From assembly GCA_044223665.1 (NCBI GenBank), contig JBGALT010000021.1:1-64000 (forward strand): 64,000 nucleotides of DNA, written 5' to 3'. Below the pieces are notes generated by a model that was not told where the DNA came from, made no database searches, and saw only the letters and a program-made list of their open reading frames with translations. Positions 17,598-24,643 of this stretch are shown piece by piece (position 1 is the stretch's first letter; each line of letters starts with the position of its first letter). The position numbers and the translations under genes were made by a program. This DNA comes from JBBSAT01 sp044223665. Its GTDB lineage: Bacteria; Myxococcota_A; Polyangia; Polyangiales; Sandaracinaceae.

Positions 17598-18980
17598 GTG
17601 GTGACCAGAGCCCCCGGGCGGTCTTGGGCGTGGCGTGCGTTGGGCGCGATGTTGGCGCTCGGCGGCGCATCGCTCGTCGCGCACGCACCGTCGCGCGCGG
17701 CGATCGCCCAGCAGGTCGAGCCTTCGGTCGTTCCGATGACCACGAGCGCGACCGAGGCCGCCACCACGATCGCCACCGAGTCGACCGCGATCGACCTCGC
17801 GCCGCCGGCGCCGGTCTGGCCGCTCGACGAGGACGGGCATCCCGTCTACGGCCTCGACGTCGAGATCGAGGATCCGAGTGGGAGCGCGCTGCGCGCGTTC
17901 CACGCGTCGCTCCGTCGCGCCGCCACGGGCGAAGGCCAGTCGCGCGTCGTCTTCTACGGCGCCTCGCACGTCGCTGCCGATCTCTACACGGGCACCGTCC
18001 GTCGCCTGCTGCAGGAGCGCTTCGGCGACGCGGGGCACGGGTTCGTGCTGCCGGTGGAGCCCTGGCCGAGCTACCGCGTCTCCGATCTCGACGTCACCTC
18101 GAACTACCGTCGCTGGGACATCCTCCGCGTCCGGATCGGCCAGACCGAGCCGCAGCTCTACGGGGTGATGGGCGTGACCCTCACGACCGATGCGCCCCAC
18201 GCGTGGGGACGCATCGACACCGAGTCGGAGCCGGCGAGCCGCTTCGAGCTCTGGTACGCGCACCGGCCCGATGGCGGCACGATCGACGTCCTCGTCGACG
18301 GGCGCCTCGATCGTCGCCTCAACACGCGGGCCGACTCCACCGACGCCGGGTATGCCGTCGTCACGACCGAGGATCGACCCCACACCTTCGAGATCCGTAC
18401 GCGCGGCGACGGCACCGTCACCGTCTACGGCGCGACCGTCGAGCGCGAGCGACCCGGCGTGATCGTCGACGCGCTCGGGATCAACGGTGCGCGCGCGGCC
18501 TCGCAGCTGCTCTGGAACACCGATCTCCAGGCCGAGCAGCTGCGACGCCGCATGCCCGATCTCGTCGTGCTCGCCTACGGCACCAACGAGAGCGGCGACG
18601 ACGATCAGCCCATCGACGCCTACGAGCGCGACGTGCGAGCGGTGCTCGGCCGCATCCAGTCGGCCGTGCCGACCGCGTCGTGCATGTTGGTCGGGCCGAG
18701 CGATCGCCCGGTCGTCCACCGCGACGGGACGTTCGAGCCGCGTCCGCGCACCGCCCAGGTCGTCGAGGTCCAGCGTCGGGTCGCTCGCGACTACGGGTGC
18801 GGCTTCTTCGACCTCGTGCGCTTCGGCGGCGGGGAAGGCCACATGATGGAGTGGGCGGCCGCCGATCCGGCCTGGGCGCAGTCCGACCACGTCCACTACA
18901 CCATCCGCGGCTACACGCGGCTCGGCGAGGTCGTCGCCAACGCTCTGGTGGCCGGCTACGACGGTCCCCAGGCCCTTTGA
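17598..18980 (+). CDS. Secreted SGNH/GDSL-family hydrolase
   Basis: This roughly 460-aa protein has a signal peptide (WRALGAMLALGGASLVAHA) and the blocks of an SGNH hydrolase. The nucleophile block is VVFYGASHVAAD, with Ser in GASH where GDS is usual. Block III is AYGTNE, in place of GxND, and block V is DHVHYT, supplying the catalytic Asp and His. A beta-rich insert (about 190-300) looks like a carbohydrate-binding domain. The family includes esterases and polysaccharide O-acetyl esterases, so a cell-surface or extracellular polysaccharide substrate is plausible. I chose the GTG at 17598; a GTG at 17601 or a TTG at 17562 are alternatives. Confidence 0.82.
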   Translation: MVTRAPGRSWAWRALGAMLALGGASLVAHAPSRAAIAQQVEPSVVPMTTSATEAATTIATESTAIDLAPPAPVWPLDEDGHPVYGLDVEIEDPSGSALRAFHASLRRAATGEGQSRVVFYGASHVAADLYTGTVRRLLQERFGDAGHGFVLPVEPWPSYRVSDLDVTSNYRRWDILRVRIGQTEPQLYGVMGVTLTTDAPHAWGRIDTESEPASRFELWYAHRPDGGTIDVLVDGRLDRRLNTRADSTDAGYAVVTTEDRPHTFEIRTRGDGTVTVYGATVERERPGVIVDALGINGARAASQLLWNTDLQAEQLRRRMPDLVVLAYGTNESGDDDQPIDAYERDVRAVLGRIQSAVPTASCMLVGPSDRPVVHRDGTFEPRPRTAQVVEVQRRVARDYGCGFFDLVRFGGGEGHMMEWAAADPAWAQSDHVHYTIRGYTRLGEVVANALVAGYDGPQAL

Positions 18981-19076
18981 GCCCCTCCGGCTGGTTCCAT
19001 CCGCGGGGGGGCCTGCGGGGCGCACTCCTCGCGGATCCCCTGATCGGCTCGCCCTCGCGGATGGATCAGTCCCCTC

Positions 19077-19105
19077 TTCACGCGGAGGCGGACGCAGCGT
19101 ATTCT
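19077..19105 (+). promoter_or_regulatory. Candidate promoter of the Hxs-like operon
   Basis: TTCACG at 19077-19082 and TATTCT at 19100-19105 are separated by exactly 17 bases, a fair match to housekeeping -35/-10 elements (4 of 6 each). They lie about 40 bases before the first gene of the operon. The same GTATTCTG octamer recurs at 22149-22156 ahead of the precursor gene, hinting at an internal promoter there. The rest of the 166-bp gap contains a 10-bp inverted repeat (18996-19005 with 19056-19065). Confidence 0.45.
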
Positions 19106-19146
19106 GGTTGGGCATCGAGGACGGCTCGACGCTAGGGAGTCACGAC

Positions 19147-19713
19147 ATGCAACGAAGGACGTTCTTCGGTTTCGTGGGTGCGGGCGCTGCGGCTGCGGCG
19201 CTGCCGGTGTGGGAGGCGACGCATCCGAGCATCGCAGAGCGCGCGCGGCCGCGCGTCGATGCCGGGCGCTCGACGTCGCTCGACTTCCTCTTCGCCCCGA
19301 TCATCGGCCGTCCGATCGCGCTGGGCTATCGCGTCGAGTCGGTGTCCGAGGTCGAGCTGGGCTCGGCCCGCGTGACGCTCGTCACCGCCGACGGGTCGCG
19401 CGCGATCCTCCAGGTCTTCCGCCGCTCGCCGGTGTCGGCGGGCCTCGCCACCACGCGGCTGCTCGATCTGCGCTGGATGAACGGCGCCGACGGCGTCGAG
19501 GCGACCCAGGAGCACGCGGGGCTGGCCGTGCTGGGCCTCGCCGCGCGCCTGCGCCGCGTCGAAGCGGCGGCTCTCGACAGCGGGCTCTCTCGCGCGCAAC
19601 GCACCGCGCTCCGCGCGCTGCAGACCCACGAGCAGCGTTTCGCCTCGCACGGAGGTTTCGTCGAGCTGCGCCGAGAGGAGCGCGTCGCGCGGGCCGAAGA
19701 GGAGCGCGCATGA
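19147..19713 (+). CDS. Tat-exported protein of unknown function, first gene of the Hxs-like operon
   Basis: This 188-aa protein starts MQRRTFFGFVGAGAAAAALPV, a twin-arginine signal, so it is exported folded. The mature part is a beta-rich domain of about 85 residues (RPIALGYRVESVSEVELG) followed by Arg/Glu-rich helices. I recognise no family. Its TGA overlaps the ATG of the first HxsD-like gene (ATGA), which ties it to the operon. It could be a periplasmic partner or acceptor of the mature peptide; that is inference. An AGGGAG site precedes ATG 19147, which decides the start. Confidence 0.78.
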   Translation: MQRRTFFGFVGAGAAAAALPVWEATHPSIAERARPRVDAGRSTSLDFLFAPIIGRPIALGYRVESVSEVELGSARVTLVTADGSRAILQVFRRSPVSAGLATTRLLDLRWMNGADGVEATQEHAGLAVLGLAARLRRVEAAALDSGLSRAQRTALRALQTHEQRFASHGGFVELRREERVARAEEERA

Positions 19714-20174
19714 CCGAGGCGGCCGCCACCACGGCGGACTTCGAGTACGAGCTCTCCGAGCGCCAGATCCGGTTCGTCATCGACGAGGACGTCTACCCGC
19801 GCGACGCCATCTTCGGTGCGGTCTACATCTTCATCGACCGCTGCTACGTGCTGCTCGACCGGCCCGCGGACAAGAAGATCGCGGTGCGGCTCCGCTCGAA
19901 GGGCCCCGCGACCGAGGCCGAGCTCGAGGCCCTCGCCGGCGAGCTCGCCAACGAGCTCTTGAACCAAGTCCTGCGCCTGCGCGTCGGCGAGTCCACCGCG
20001 CGCATCCGTGAGTACTACATGGCGCGGGCCTTCTTCTCGTCCGAGGGCAAGAGCACGATCGACCAGCTGCTGGCCGAGCTCGATGCCGAAGAGATGGCGG
20101 AGGCGCCGCTCGAGGTGCCGGTGCCGTGGGACAAGGCGGGCAAGCCTGCCGGCGAGGAAAAGGCCGGTGGCTGA
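19710..20174 (+). CDS. hxsD: HxsD-like His-Xaa-Ser system protein
   Basis: This 154-aa protein has the HxsD pattern: an opening strand (IRFVIDEDVYPRDAIFGAVY), an aromatic-rich helix and strand, then ELANELLNQVLRLRVGEST and an IREYYMARAFF tail. HxsD is the small conserved protein of His-Xaa-Ser systems and always accompanies the HxsB/HxsC radical SAM maturases; its biochemical role is unknown. Both gene boundaries overlap neighbours (ATGA upstream, 8 bases downstream). A C-terminal Pro/Glu-rich extension follows the core. Confidence 0.82.
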   Translation: MTEAAATTADFEYELSERQIRFVIDEDVYPRDAIFGAVYIFIDRCYVLLDRPADKKIAVRLRSKGPATEAELEALAGELANELLNQVLRLRVGESTARIREYYMARAFFSSEGKSTIDQLLAELDAEEMAEAPLEVPVPWDKAGKPAGEEKAGG

Positions 20175-20445
20175 GGCCGAGGCGAAGGCGGTCGCGAGCG
20201 AGCCGGCGGCCGCCGTCGCGGGCGAGTCGATCCGCTTCCATCGGTCGCTCTACTCGCGCGAGGCGATCGACGAGGCCGTGCGCGCGTTCGCCGACCTGGC
20301 GACGATCCGCTTGACCGAGAACGCCGAGGACTTCCAGGTCCACATCGAGCAGCCGCGCGCCAACGTCGCCGCGGTGCTCGCCGACGAGCTTGCCAATTTC
20401 GCGCTCGCCGAGACGGTCGCGCGCACACGGACGGTGACCCGATGA
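20167..20445 (+). CDS. Second, shorter HxsD-like protein
   Basis: This 92-aa protein repeats the HxsD architecture in short form: IRFHRSLYSREAIDEAVRAF, a strand with polar residues, then VLADELANFALAETV. It lacks the IRExxxxxAF tail of the preceding gene. The GTG at 20167 overlaps the previous stop by eight bases, and its own stop overlaps the hxsB start (ATGA). It looks like a diverged tandem paralogue of hxsD, and the pair might form a heterodimer. The homology call rests on pattern and context. Confidence 0.68.
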   Translation: MAEAEAKAVASEPAAAVAGESIRFHRSLYSREAIDEAVRAFADLATIRLTENAEDFQVHIEQPRANVAAVLADELANFALAETVARTRTVTR

Positions 20446-22007
20446 CGACCGCCACGCCGGCCAAGATCCGCACCGTCAGCGCGCGGCGCCTGCCCCTCGT
20501 GACCGATGGCCTCGCGTTCTTTCGCTGGGGCGAGATCGCCGGTCGCATGATCGTGACCAACGACGCCGGGCAGTGGCATCTGCTCGACAAGCCCGACTTC
20601 GAGAAGCTGCTCGCGGGCCAGATCGTCGAGGGACACCCCGAGCACGCGGCGCTCCGCGCCAAGGGGTTCCTGCGCGACGGCCTCGACGTGGACGACCTCG
20701 CCTCCCGCGTGCGCAGGAAGAAGGCGTTCCTCTCGTACGGCCCGCACCTGCACATCGTCATCACGACGCTGCGCTGCAACCAGAGCTGCAAGTACTGCCA
20801 CGCGTCCCGCACCGACATGGACCGCGTGGACACCGACATGTCGATCGCGACCGCCAAGAAGGTCGTCGATCACGCGATGCAGTCGACGTCGCCCACGATC
20901 AACTTCGAGTTCCAAGGCGGTGAGCCCACCGCGAACTTCGACGCGATCAAGTTCGTCGTCGAGTACAGCCGCGAGAAGAACAAGGTCGAGAAGAAGGAGC
21001 TCGTCCACTCGCTCGTCACGAACATGACGTTCATGACCGAGGAGAAGGCCGAGTGGCTGATCGCGAACGACGTGCTGGTGTGCACCTCGCTCGACGGTCC
21101 CCAGCACGTGCACGACTGGAACCGCGCCTGGAAGCAGAGCCCGGAGAACGTCCACGACTCGGGCTGGAAGGGCAGCAAGGCCGGCGCGTACGAGACGGTC
21201 CGGCACTGGATCGCGTACTTCAACCGTCGCTACGTGGAGCTCGGGCGCGACCCGCAGCTCTGGCACGTCGACGCGCTGATGACGACGACGAAGAAGACGC
21301 TCGAGAGCTGGAAAGAGGTCGTCGACCTCTACGCCGAGCTCGGCATGCACACCATCCACCTTCGCCCGCTCAACCCGTACGGGTTCGCGCTCGCGACGTG
21401 GAAGGCGATCGGCTACACGCCGCTCGAGTACCTCGACTTCTACGCGAAGGCGCTCGACTACATCATCGAGCTGAACCGCACCAAGAAGATCACCTTCGTC
21501 GAAGGGACGGCAGCGACCTTCCTCGCGAAGATGCTGACGCCCGACGATCCGAACTTCGTCGACATCCGATCGCCGTGTGGCGCCGGGACCGGGCAGGTCG
21601 CGTACAACTACGACGGGAAGTTGTTCACCTGCGACGAAGCCCGCATGACGGCGGCGATGGGCAACGATCTGTTCCAGATCGGCGAGGCGGGCACGACCAC
21701 CTACGCCGAGATGATCCAGCACCCGACGGTCCGCGCCATGGCGGTCGCGTCGCTGCAGGACTCGCTCCCCGGCTGCCACACGTGCTGGAACAAGCCCTTC
21801 TGTGGCGTCTGTCCCATGCACAACTACATGAAACAGGGCGATATTTTCGGTCAGCGCCCGACCTCGCCCAAGTGCAAGGAGCACTACACGATCGCGACGC
21901 TGCTCCTCGAGCGGCTCGCGAAAGATACGACGGGCGACATCGAGCCGATGTTCCGGCGGTGGATTCTGACTCGCCCCCGGGAGCAAGGTCAGAGCTGCGC
22001 AGTCTGA
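20442..22007 (+). CDS. hxsB: HxsB-like radical SAM/SPASM maturase
   Basis: This 521-aa enzyme has an N-terminal region of about 85 residues resembling a PqqD-type peptide-recognition fold. The radical SAM core carries CNQSCKYC (C112, C116, C119) and FEFQGGEPTANFD. A C-terminal SPASM-type domain contains CGAGTGQVAYNYDGKLFTC and CHTCWNKPFCGVC with further Cys, enough for auxiliary Fe-S clusters. The wording TSLDGPQHVHDWNR and LVTNMTFM matches HxsB, the radical SAM maturase of His-Xaa-Ser systems. It probably modifies the His-Xaa-Ser precursor encoded 180 bases downstream. The chemistry is not known from sequence; SPASM relatives build thioether or C-C/C-O crosslinks. Confidence 0.9.
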   Translation: MTTATPAKIRTVSARRLPLVTDGLAFFRWGEIAGRMIVTNDAGQWHLLDKPDFEKLLAGQIVEGHPEHAALRAKGFLRDGLDVDDLASRVRRKKAFLSYGPHLHIVITTLRCNQSCKYCHASRTDMDRVDTDMSIATAKKVVDHAMQSTSPTINFEFQGGEPTANFDAIKFVVEYSREKNKVEKKELVHSLVTNMTFMTEEKAEWLIANDVLVCTSLDGPQHVHDWNRAWKQSPENVHDSGWKGSKAGAYETVRHWIAYFNRRYVELGRDPQLWHVDALMTTTKKTLESWKEVVDLYAELGMHTIHLRPLNPYGFALATWKAIGYTPLEYLDFYAKALDYIIELNRTKKITFVEGTAATFLAKMLTPDDPNFVDIRSPCGAGTGQVAYNYDGKLFTCDEARMTAAMGNDLFQIGEAGTTTYAEMIQHPTVRAMAVASLQDSLPGCHTCWNKPFCGVCPMHNYMKQGDIFGQRPTSPKCKEHYTIATLLLERLAKDTTGDIEPMFRRWILTRPREQGQSCAV

Positions 22008-22046
22008 TCGGAGCTGCAGTCTGATCGGAGCTGCGCAGTCTGATCG
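21992..22046 (+). repeat. Short tandem repeat over the hxsB stop codon
   Basis: The 19-base unit GAGCTGCGCAGTCTGATCG occurs at 21992-22010 and 22028-22046. A 17-base version lacking GC lies between them at 22011-22027. The first unit encodes the last residues and stop of HxsB, so the later units look like slippage duplicates of the gene end. The remainder of the gap to the precursor gene (22047-22188) has a GTATTCTG motif and a GAGGAG ribosome binding site. Confidence 0.85.
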
Positions 22047-22188
22047 CGCAGCCGGATCGGGGGCGCTAGGACCCCCAGCCGCGCGGCGGGATCGGGAGCT
22101 GCCCGGGTGACTTCGAGCGGTGGGCTTTCTCCGGACCGCGTTTGTAGGTATTCTGTCGTAAGGCGCATCTTGGAAGCGAGGAGCAGTC

Positions 22189-22560
22189 ATGGCTGAAGGC
22201 GAGAAGAGGGACGACAACGGTACGCCGGCCGCTACGGGCGAGCCTCTCGTCCAGCTCGGGCGTGGGCCTTCGACCTCCGCAGCGCCGGTGCTGCCACAGG
22301 CGCGCCGTTCGCCGGCGCTGTTCATGCAGCCCCGCGAAGCCGAGCAAGCGACGCGTCCGGATCGCACGACGGACCTCCTGCTCGCGGCCGACGATCTCCT
22401 CGCGGATCCGACGAGTCGCGGAATCATCCTCGCGCAGCACTGCTCGCACGCTTCGCACGGCAGCCACGGCTCGCACGGCAGCCACGGCTCGCACGGCAGC
22501 CACGGCAGCCACGGCTCGCACGGTTCGCACGGTTCGCACGGCAGCCACGGCCAGTGGTGA
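22189..22560 (+). CDS. His-Xaa-Ser repeat precursor peptide (RiPP-like substrate)
   Basis: This 123-aa protein has an acidic/polar leader-like N-terminal part of about 83 residues and a C-terminal tail of twelve consecutive His-Xaa-Ser triplets: one HCS, one HAS, ten HGS. It ends HGQW. No export signal is visible. Such repeats define the proposed substrates (HxsA type) of Hxs radical SAM systems. Canonical HxsA proteins are larger and usually exported, so this is a compact variant. The single Cys of the tail (C85) is in the first triplet. GAGGAG sits seven bases before the ATG. Confidence 0.88.
   Translation: MAEGEKRDDNGTPAATGEPLVQLGRGPSTSAAPVLPQARRSPALFMQPREAEQATRPDRTTDLLLAADDLLADPTSRGIILAQHCSHASHGSHGSHGSHGSHGSHGSHGSHGSHGSHGSHGQW
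22438..22545 (+). repeat. 9-bp/18-bp tandem repeat encoding twelve His-Xaa-Ser triplets
   Basis: Twelve 9-bp units encode H-x-S. Serine codons largely alternate between AGC and TCG, giving an 18-bp higher-order unit. Glycine is GGC except for two adjacent GGT codons. AGC and TCG cannot interconvert by one base change, so the pattern records expansion in 18-bp steps plus selection on the protein. Confidence 0.93.
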
Positions 22561-22568
22561 GGTGACCG

Positions 22569-23642
22569 GTGCGCGCGCTGCGCGGCGCGACCGTGGCGAT
22601 CGAGACGGTGGAGCCGGGTCCTCGGACGGAAGCGTCCGCGGATGCCGGCTCTCTGCTCGTCTTGACCGTGACGCGCGAGTGCAACCTGCGCTGTAGCTAC
22701 TGTCCGACGGCCAAGGATGGATGGCCTTCGCTGAGCGCGGACGACGCCCGTCGCGCGCTCGACCTCTTCGCGCGACCGGTCGGCGATGGCGGCTTCGGTG
22801 GCGGCGCGGTGAAGATCTTCGGCGGCGAGCCTCTGCTCGTGCCGGAGGTCGTGCGCGCGGCGCTCTCCCATGCCGAGACGCTCGACGGCGTGCGCTCCAT
22901 CCAGCTCTCGACGAACGGGCTGATGCTCGACGACGCGTGGCTCGACTTCGTGTCGGCGCACGAGAAGACGGTGCTCCAGATCTCGATGGATGGCCGCCCC
23001 GAGGACCATCGCCGCCATCGCCGGTCCCTGCCCCAGGTGGGCGACACCTACGATCGCGTGAAGTCGCTCGCGCCGCGCCTCTCGCGCATGGCGCGCGTCG
23101 TCGTCACCCAGACGATCCCGCCGGCGACCGCGGGCGCGGCGGCCGAGAACTTCGAGCACCTGCTCGGCCTCGGTTTCCGTCGGTTCAATTTCCTGCCTGG
23201 CTACTACCTGCCCTGGACCGATGCCCAGCTCGAGGCGCTCGAGGTCTCGTTCGGGGCGATCGCCGGGCGCATCGCGCGCGCCTTCGACGCCGGCGAGCGC
23301 CTCTACGTCCGCAACCTGACGACCCGCGCGCCCACGCCGTTCTTCAACACGGGGCTCGTCGTCGACGCCGATCGCACGATCCATCCCTCGAACGTGGGCC
23401 TCTCGGGCGCGCTCGAGGAGCTGCTCGCCGAGACACGCTGCGGGGATCTCGACGCGCCACCGACGGCCGAGGCGCTGGCCGACAAGCAGCGCGAAGTGAA
23501 CGCGCTTCTCGAGCGCTCGCTCCCGCCGCGCGTGTGGAGCTCCACGCTCGCCGTCGATGCGGCGCTGACCCGTTTCTGTCGGGCGCTCCTGCCGCGCTGG
23601 ATCGCGGCGCGCCGGCGCGCGCGCGGAAGGAGCGCGGCATGA
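22569..23642 (+). CDS. Radical SAM enzyme of the Hxs-like operon (second)
   Basis: This 357-aa protein has the cluster motif CNLRCSYC (C38, C42, C45), the GGEPLL strand (VKIFGGEPLL) and an SAM-barrel pattern (IQLSTNGLMLDD, LQISMDGRPEDH). The C-terminal part resembles a SPASM-like fold in outline (FFNTGLVVDADRTIHPSN) but lacks the cysteine array, so it probably holds only the one 4Fe-4S cluster. It starts with GTG nine bases after the precursor stop and overlaps the next gene (ATGA). By position it could take the HxsC role, but I cannot confirm family membership. Confidence 0.87.
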   Translation: MRALRGATVAIETVEPGPRTEASADAGSLLVLTVTRECNLRCSYCPTAKDGWPSLSADDARRALDLFARPVGDGGFGGGAVKIFGGEPLLVPEVVRAALSHAETLDGVRSIQLSTNGLMLDDAWLDFVSAHEKTVLQISMDGRPEDHRRHRRSLPQVGDTYDRVKSLAPRLSRMARVVVTQTIPPATAGAAAENFEHLLGLGFRRFNFLPGYYLPWTDAQLEALEVSFGAIAGRIARAFDAGERLYVRNLTTRAPTPFFNTGLVVDADRTIHPSNVGLSGALEELLAETRCGDLDAPPTAEALADKQREVNALLERSLPPRVWSSTLAVDAALTRFCRALLPRWIAARRRARGRSAA

Positions 23643-24643
23643 GCGGCATCTCGCTCCCCGTGGTCGGTAGCGCGGTTCCCGCGCCTTCGCTCACGCCCTG
23701 GGTCGGGCCGAACGGGCGGATCATGGAGCGCCTCGAGCTCCACCTCACGTACACCTGCCCCGAGCGTTGCTCGTTCTGCTCGGAGGATCACCGGATGAGC
23801 GCCTACAAGGCGTACCCGGTGACGTGGGCGCGCGTCGCGACGGTCCTGCGCCAGCAGGCCTCCCGCGGCGTGAAGAACGTGCACTTCACCGGCGGCGAGC
23901 CGACGATCCATCCGCAGTTCGTCGAGGTCCTCGCGCTCGCCAAGAAGCTCGGCATGCGCACCTCGATCGGAACGATCGGGACGATGATCGCGCGGCGCGA
24001 CTTCGCCGAGCGCGCCATGCCGTTCCTGGACGAGGCGCTCTTCTCGCTCCACGGGCCGCGCGCCGAGGTCCACGACGCGGTGGCCGGGCGCGAGGGCAGC
24101 TTCGAGCAGGTCTGCGCCGCGATCACCAACGCCCGCGCCCTGCGGCCGGACTTCCGCGCGTTCGTGAACACGGTCGTCACGCGCGAGAACGTGGAGGCCC
24201 TGCCCGACACCGCCGCGCTCGCCGACGCCCTGGGCGCCGAGCTGATCGTCGTCTCCAACCTCACCCCGGAGGGCAAGGGCCTCGATGCGTACGAGCGCCT
24301 CGCGGTGAGCCTCGAGACGCTCGCCCGCGTCCTTCCGCAGGTTCCCGGTCGGGCCCCGCGCGCGGTGGTACGCTTCTTCGGTACGCCGATGTGTGTCCTG
24401 GGCGATCACGCGTTCTTGTCGAACGACCTACACTGGGATCCGCGCGTCACCGTCGAGTGGGCCAGCGCGCCGGGCAAGGTCGTCTTCGACGGCATCTACT
24501 CGTGGGCGCCCGACCGCAAGCGCGTCCACACGCGCGCGTGCGACGGTTGCGCCCGCAGAGACGTGTGCATGGGCGTCTTCGATCGCTTCGCCGAGCGCTT
24601 CGACACGAGCGGCCTCGTGCCGTTCGGAAAGGAGGGGCCATGA
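23639..24643 (+). CDS. Radical SAM enzyme of the Hxs-like operon (third)
   Basis: This 334-aa protein has CPERCSFC (C40, C44, C47), the GGEPTIHP strand and a LFSLHGPRAEVHDAV segment typical of the SAM barrel. The C-terminus carries a short Cys pattern, CDGCARRDVCMGVF, which may bind an extra Fe-S cluster. The same C-terminal pattern occurs in the following gene, so the two are paralogous in that region. Both ends overlap neighbouring genes by ATGA, showing strict co-expression. Confidence 0.88.
   Translation: MSGISLPVVGSAVPAPSLTPWVGPNGRIMERLELHLTYTCPERCSFCSEDHRMSAYKAYPVTWARVATVLRQQASRGVKNVHFTGGEPTIHPQFVEVLALAKKLGMRTSIGTIGTMIARRDFAERAMPFLDEALFSLHGPRAEVHDAVAGREGSFEQVCAAITNARALRPDFRAFVNTVVTRENVEALPDTAALADALGAELIVVSNLTPEGKGLDAYERLAVSLETLARVLPQVPGRAPRAVVRFFGTPMCVLGDHAFLSNDLHWDPRVTVEWASAPGKVVFDGIYSWAPDRKRVHTRACDGCARRDVCMGVFDRFAERFDTSGLVPFGKEGP

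Noticed and set aside
22066..22548. Ala/Val-rich repetitive frame opposite the His-Gly-Ser array
   Set aside because: It is the complement of the 9-bp repeat. The plus strand has the ribosome binding site, operon spacing and a recognised precursor pattern.
22438..22557. Possible CRISPR-like array
   Set aside because: Units of 9 bp without spacers, in frame in a coding sequence, are a protein repeat and not a CRISPR array. No cas gene is present in the window.
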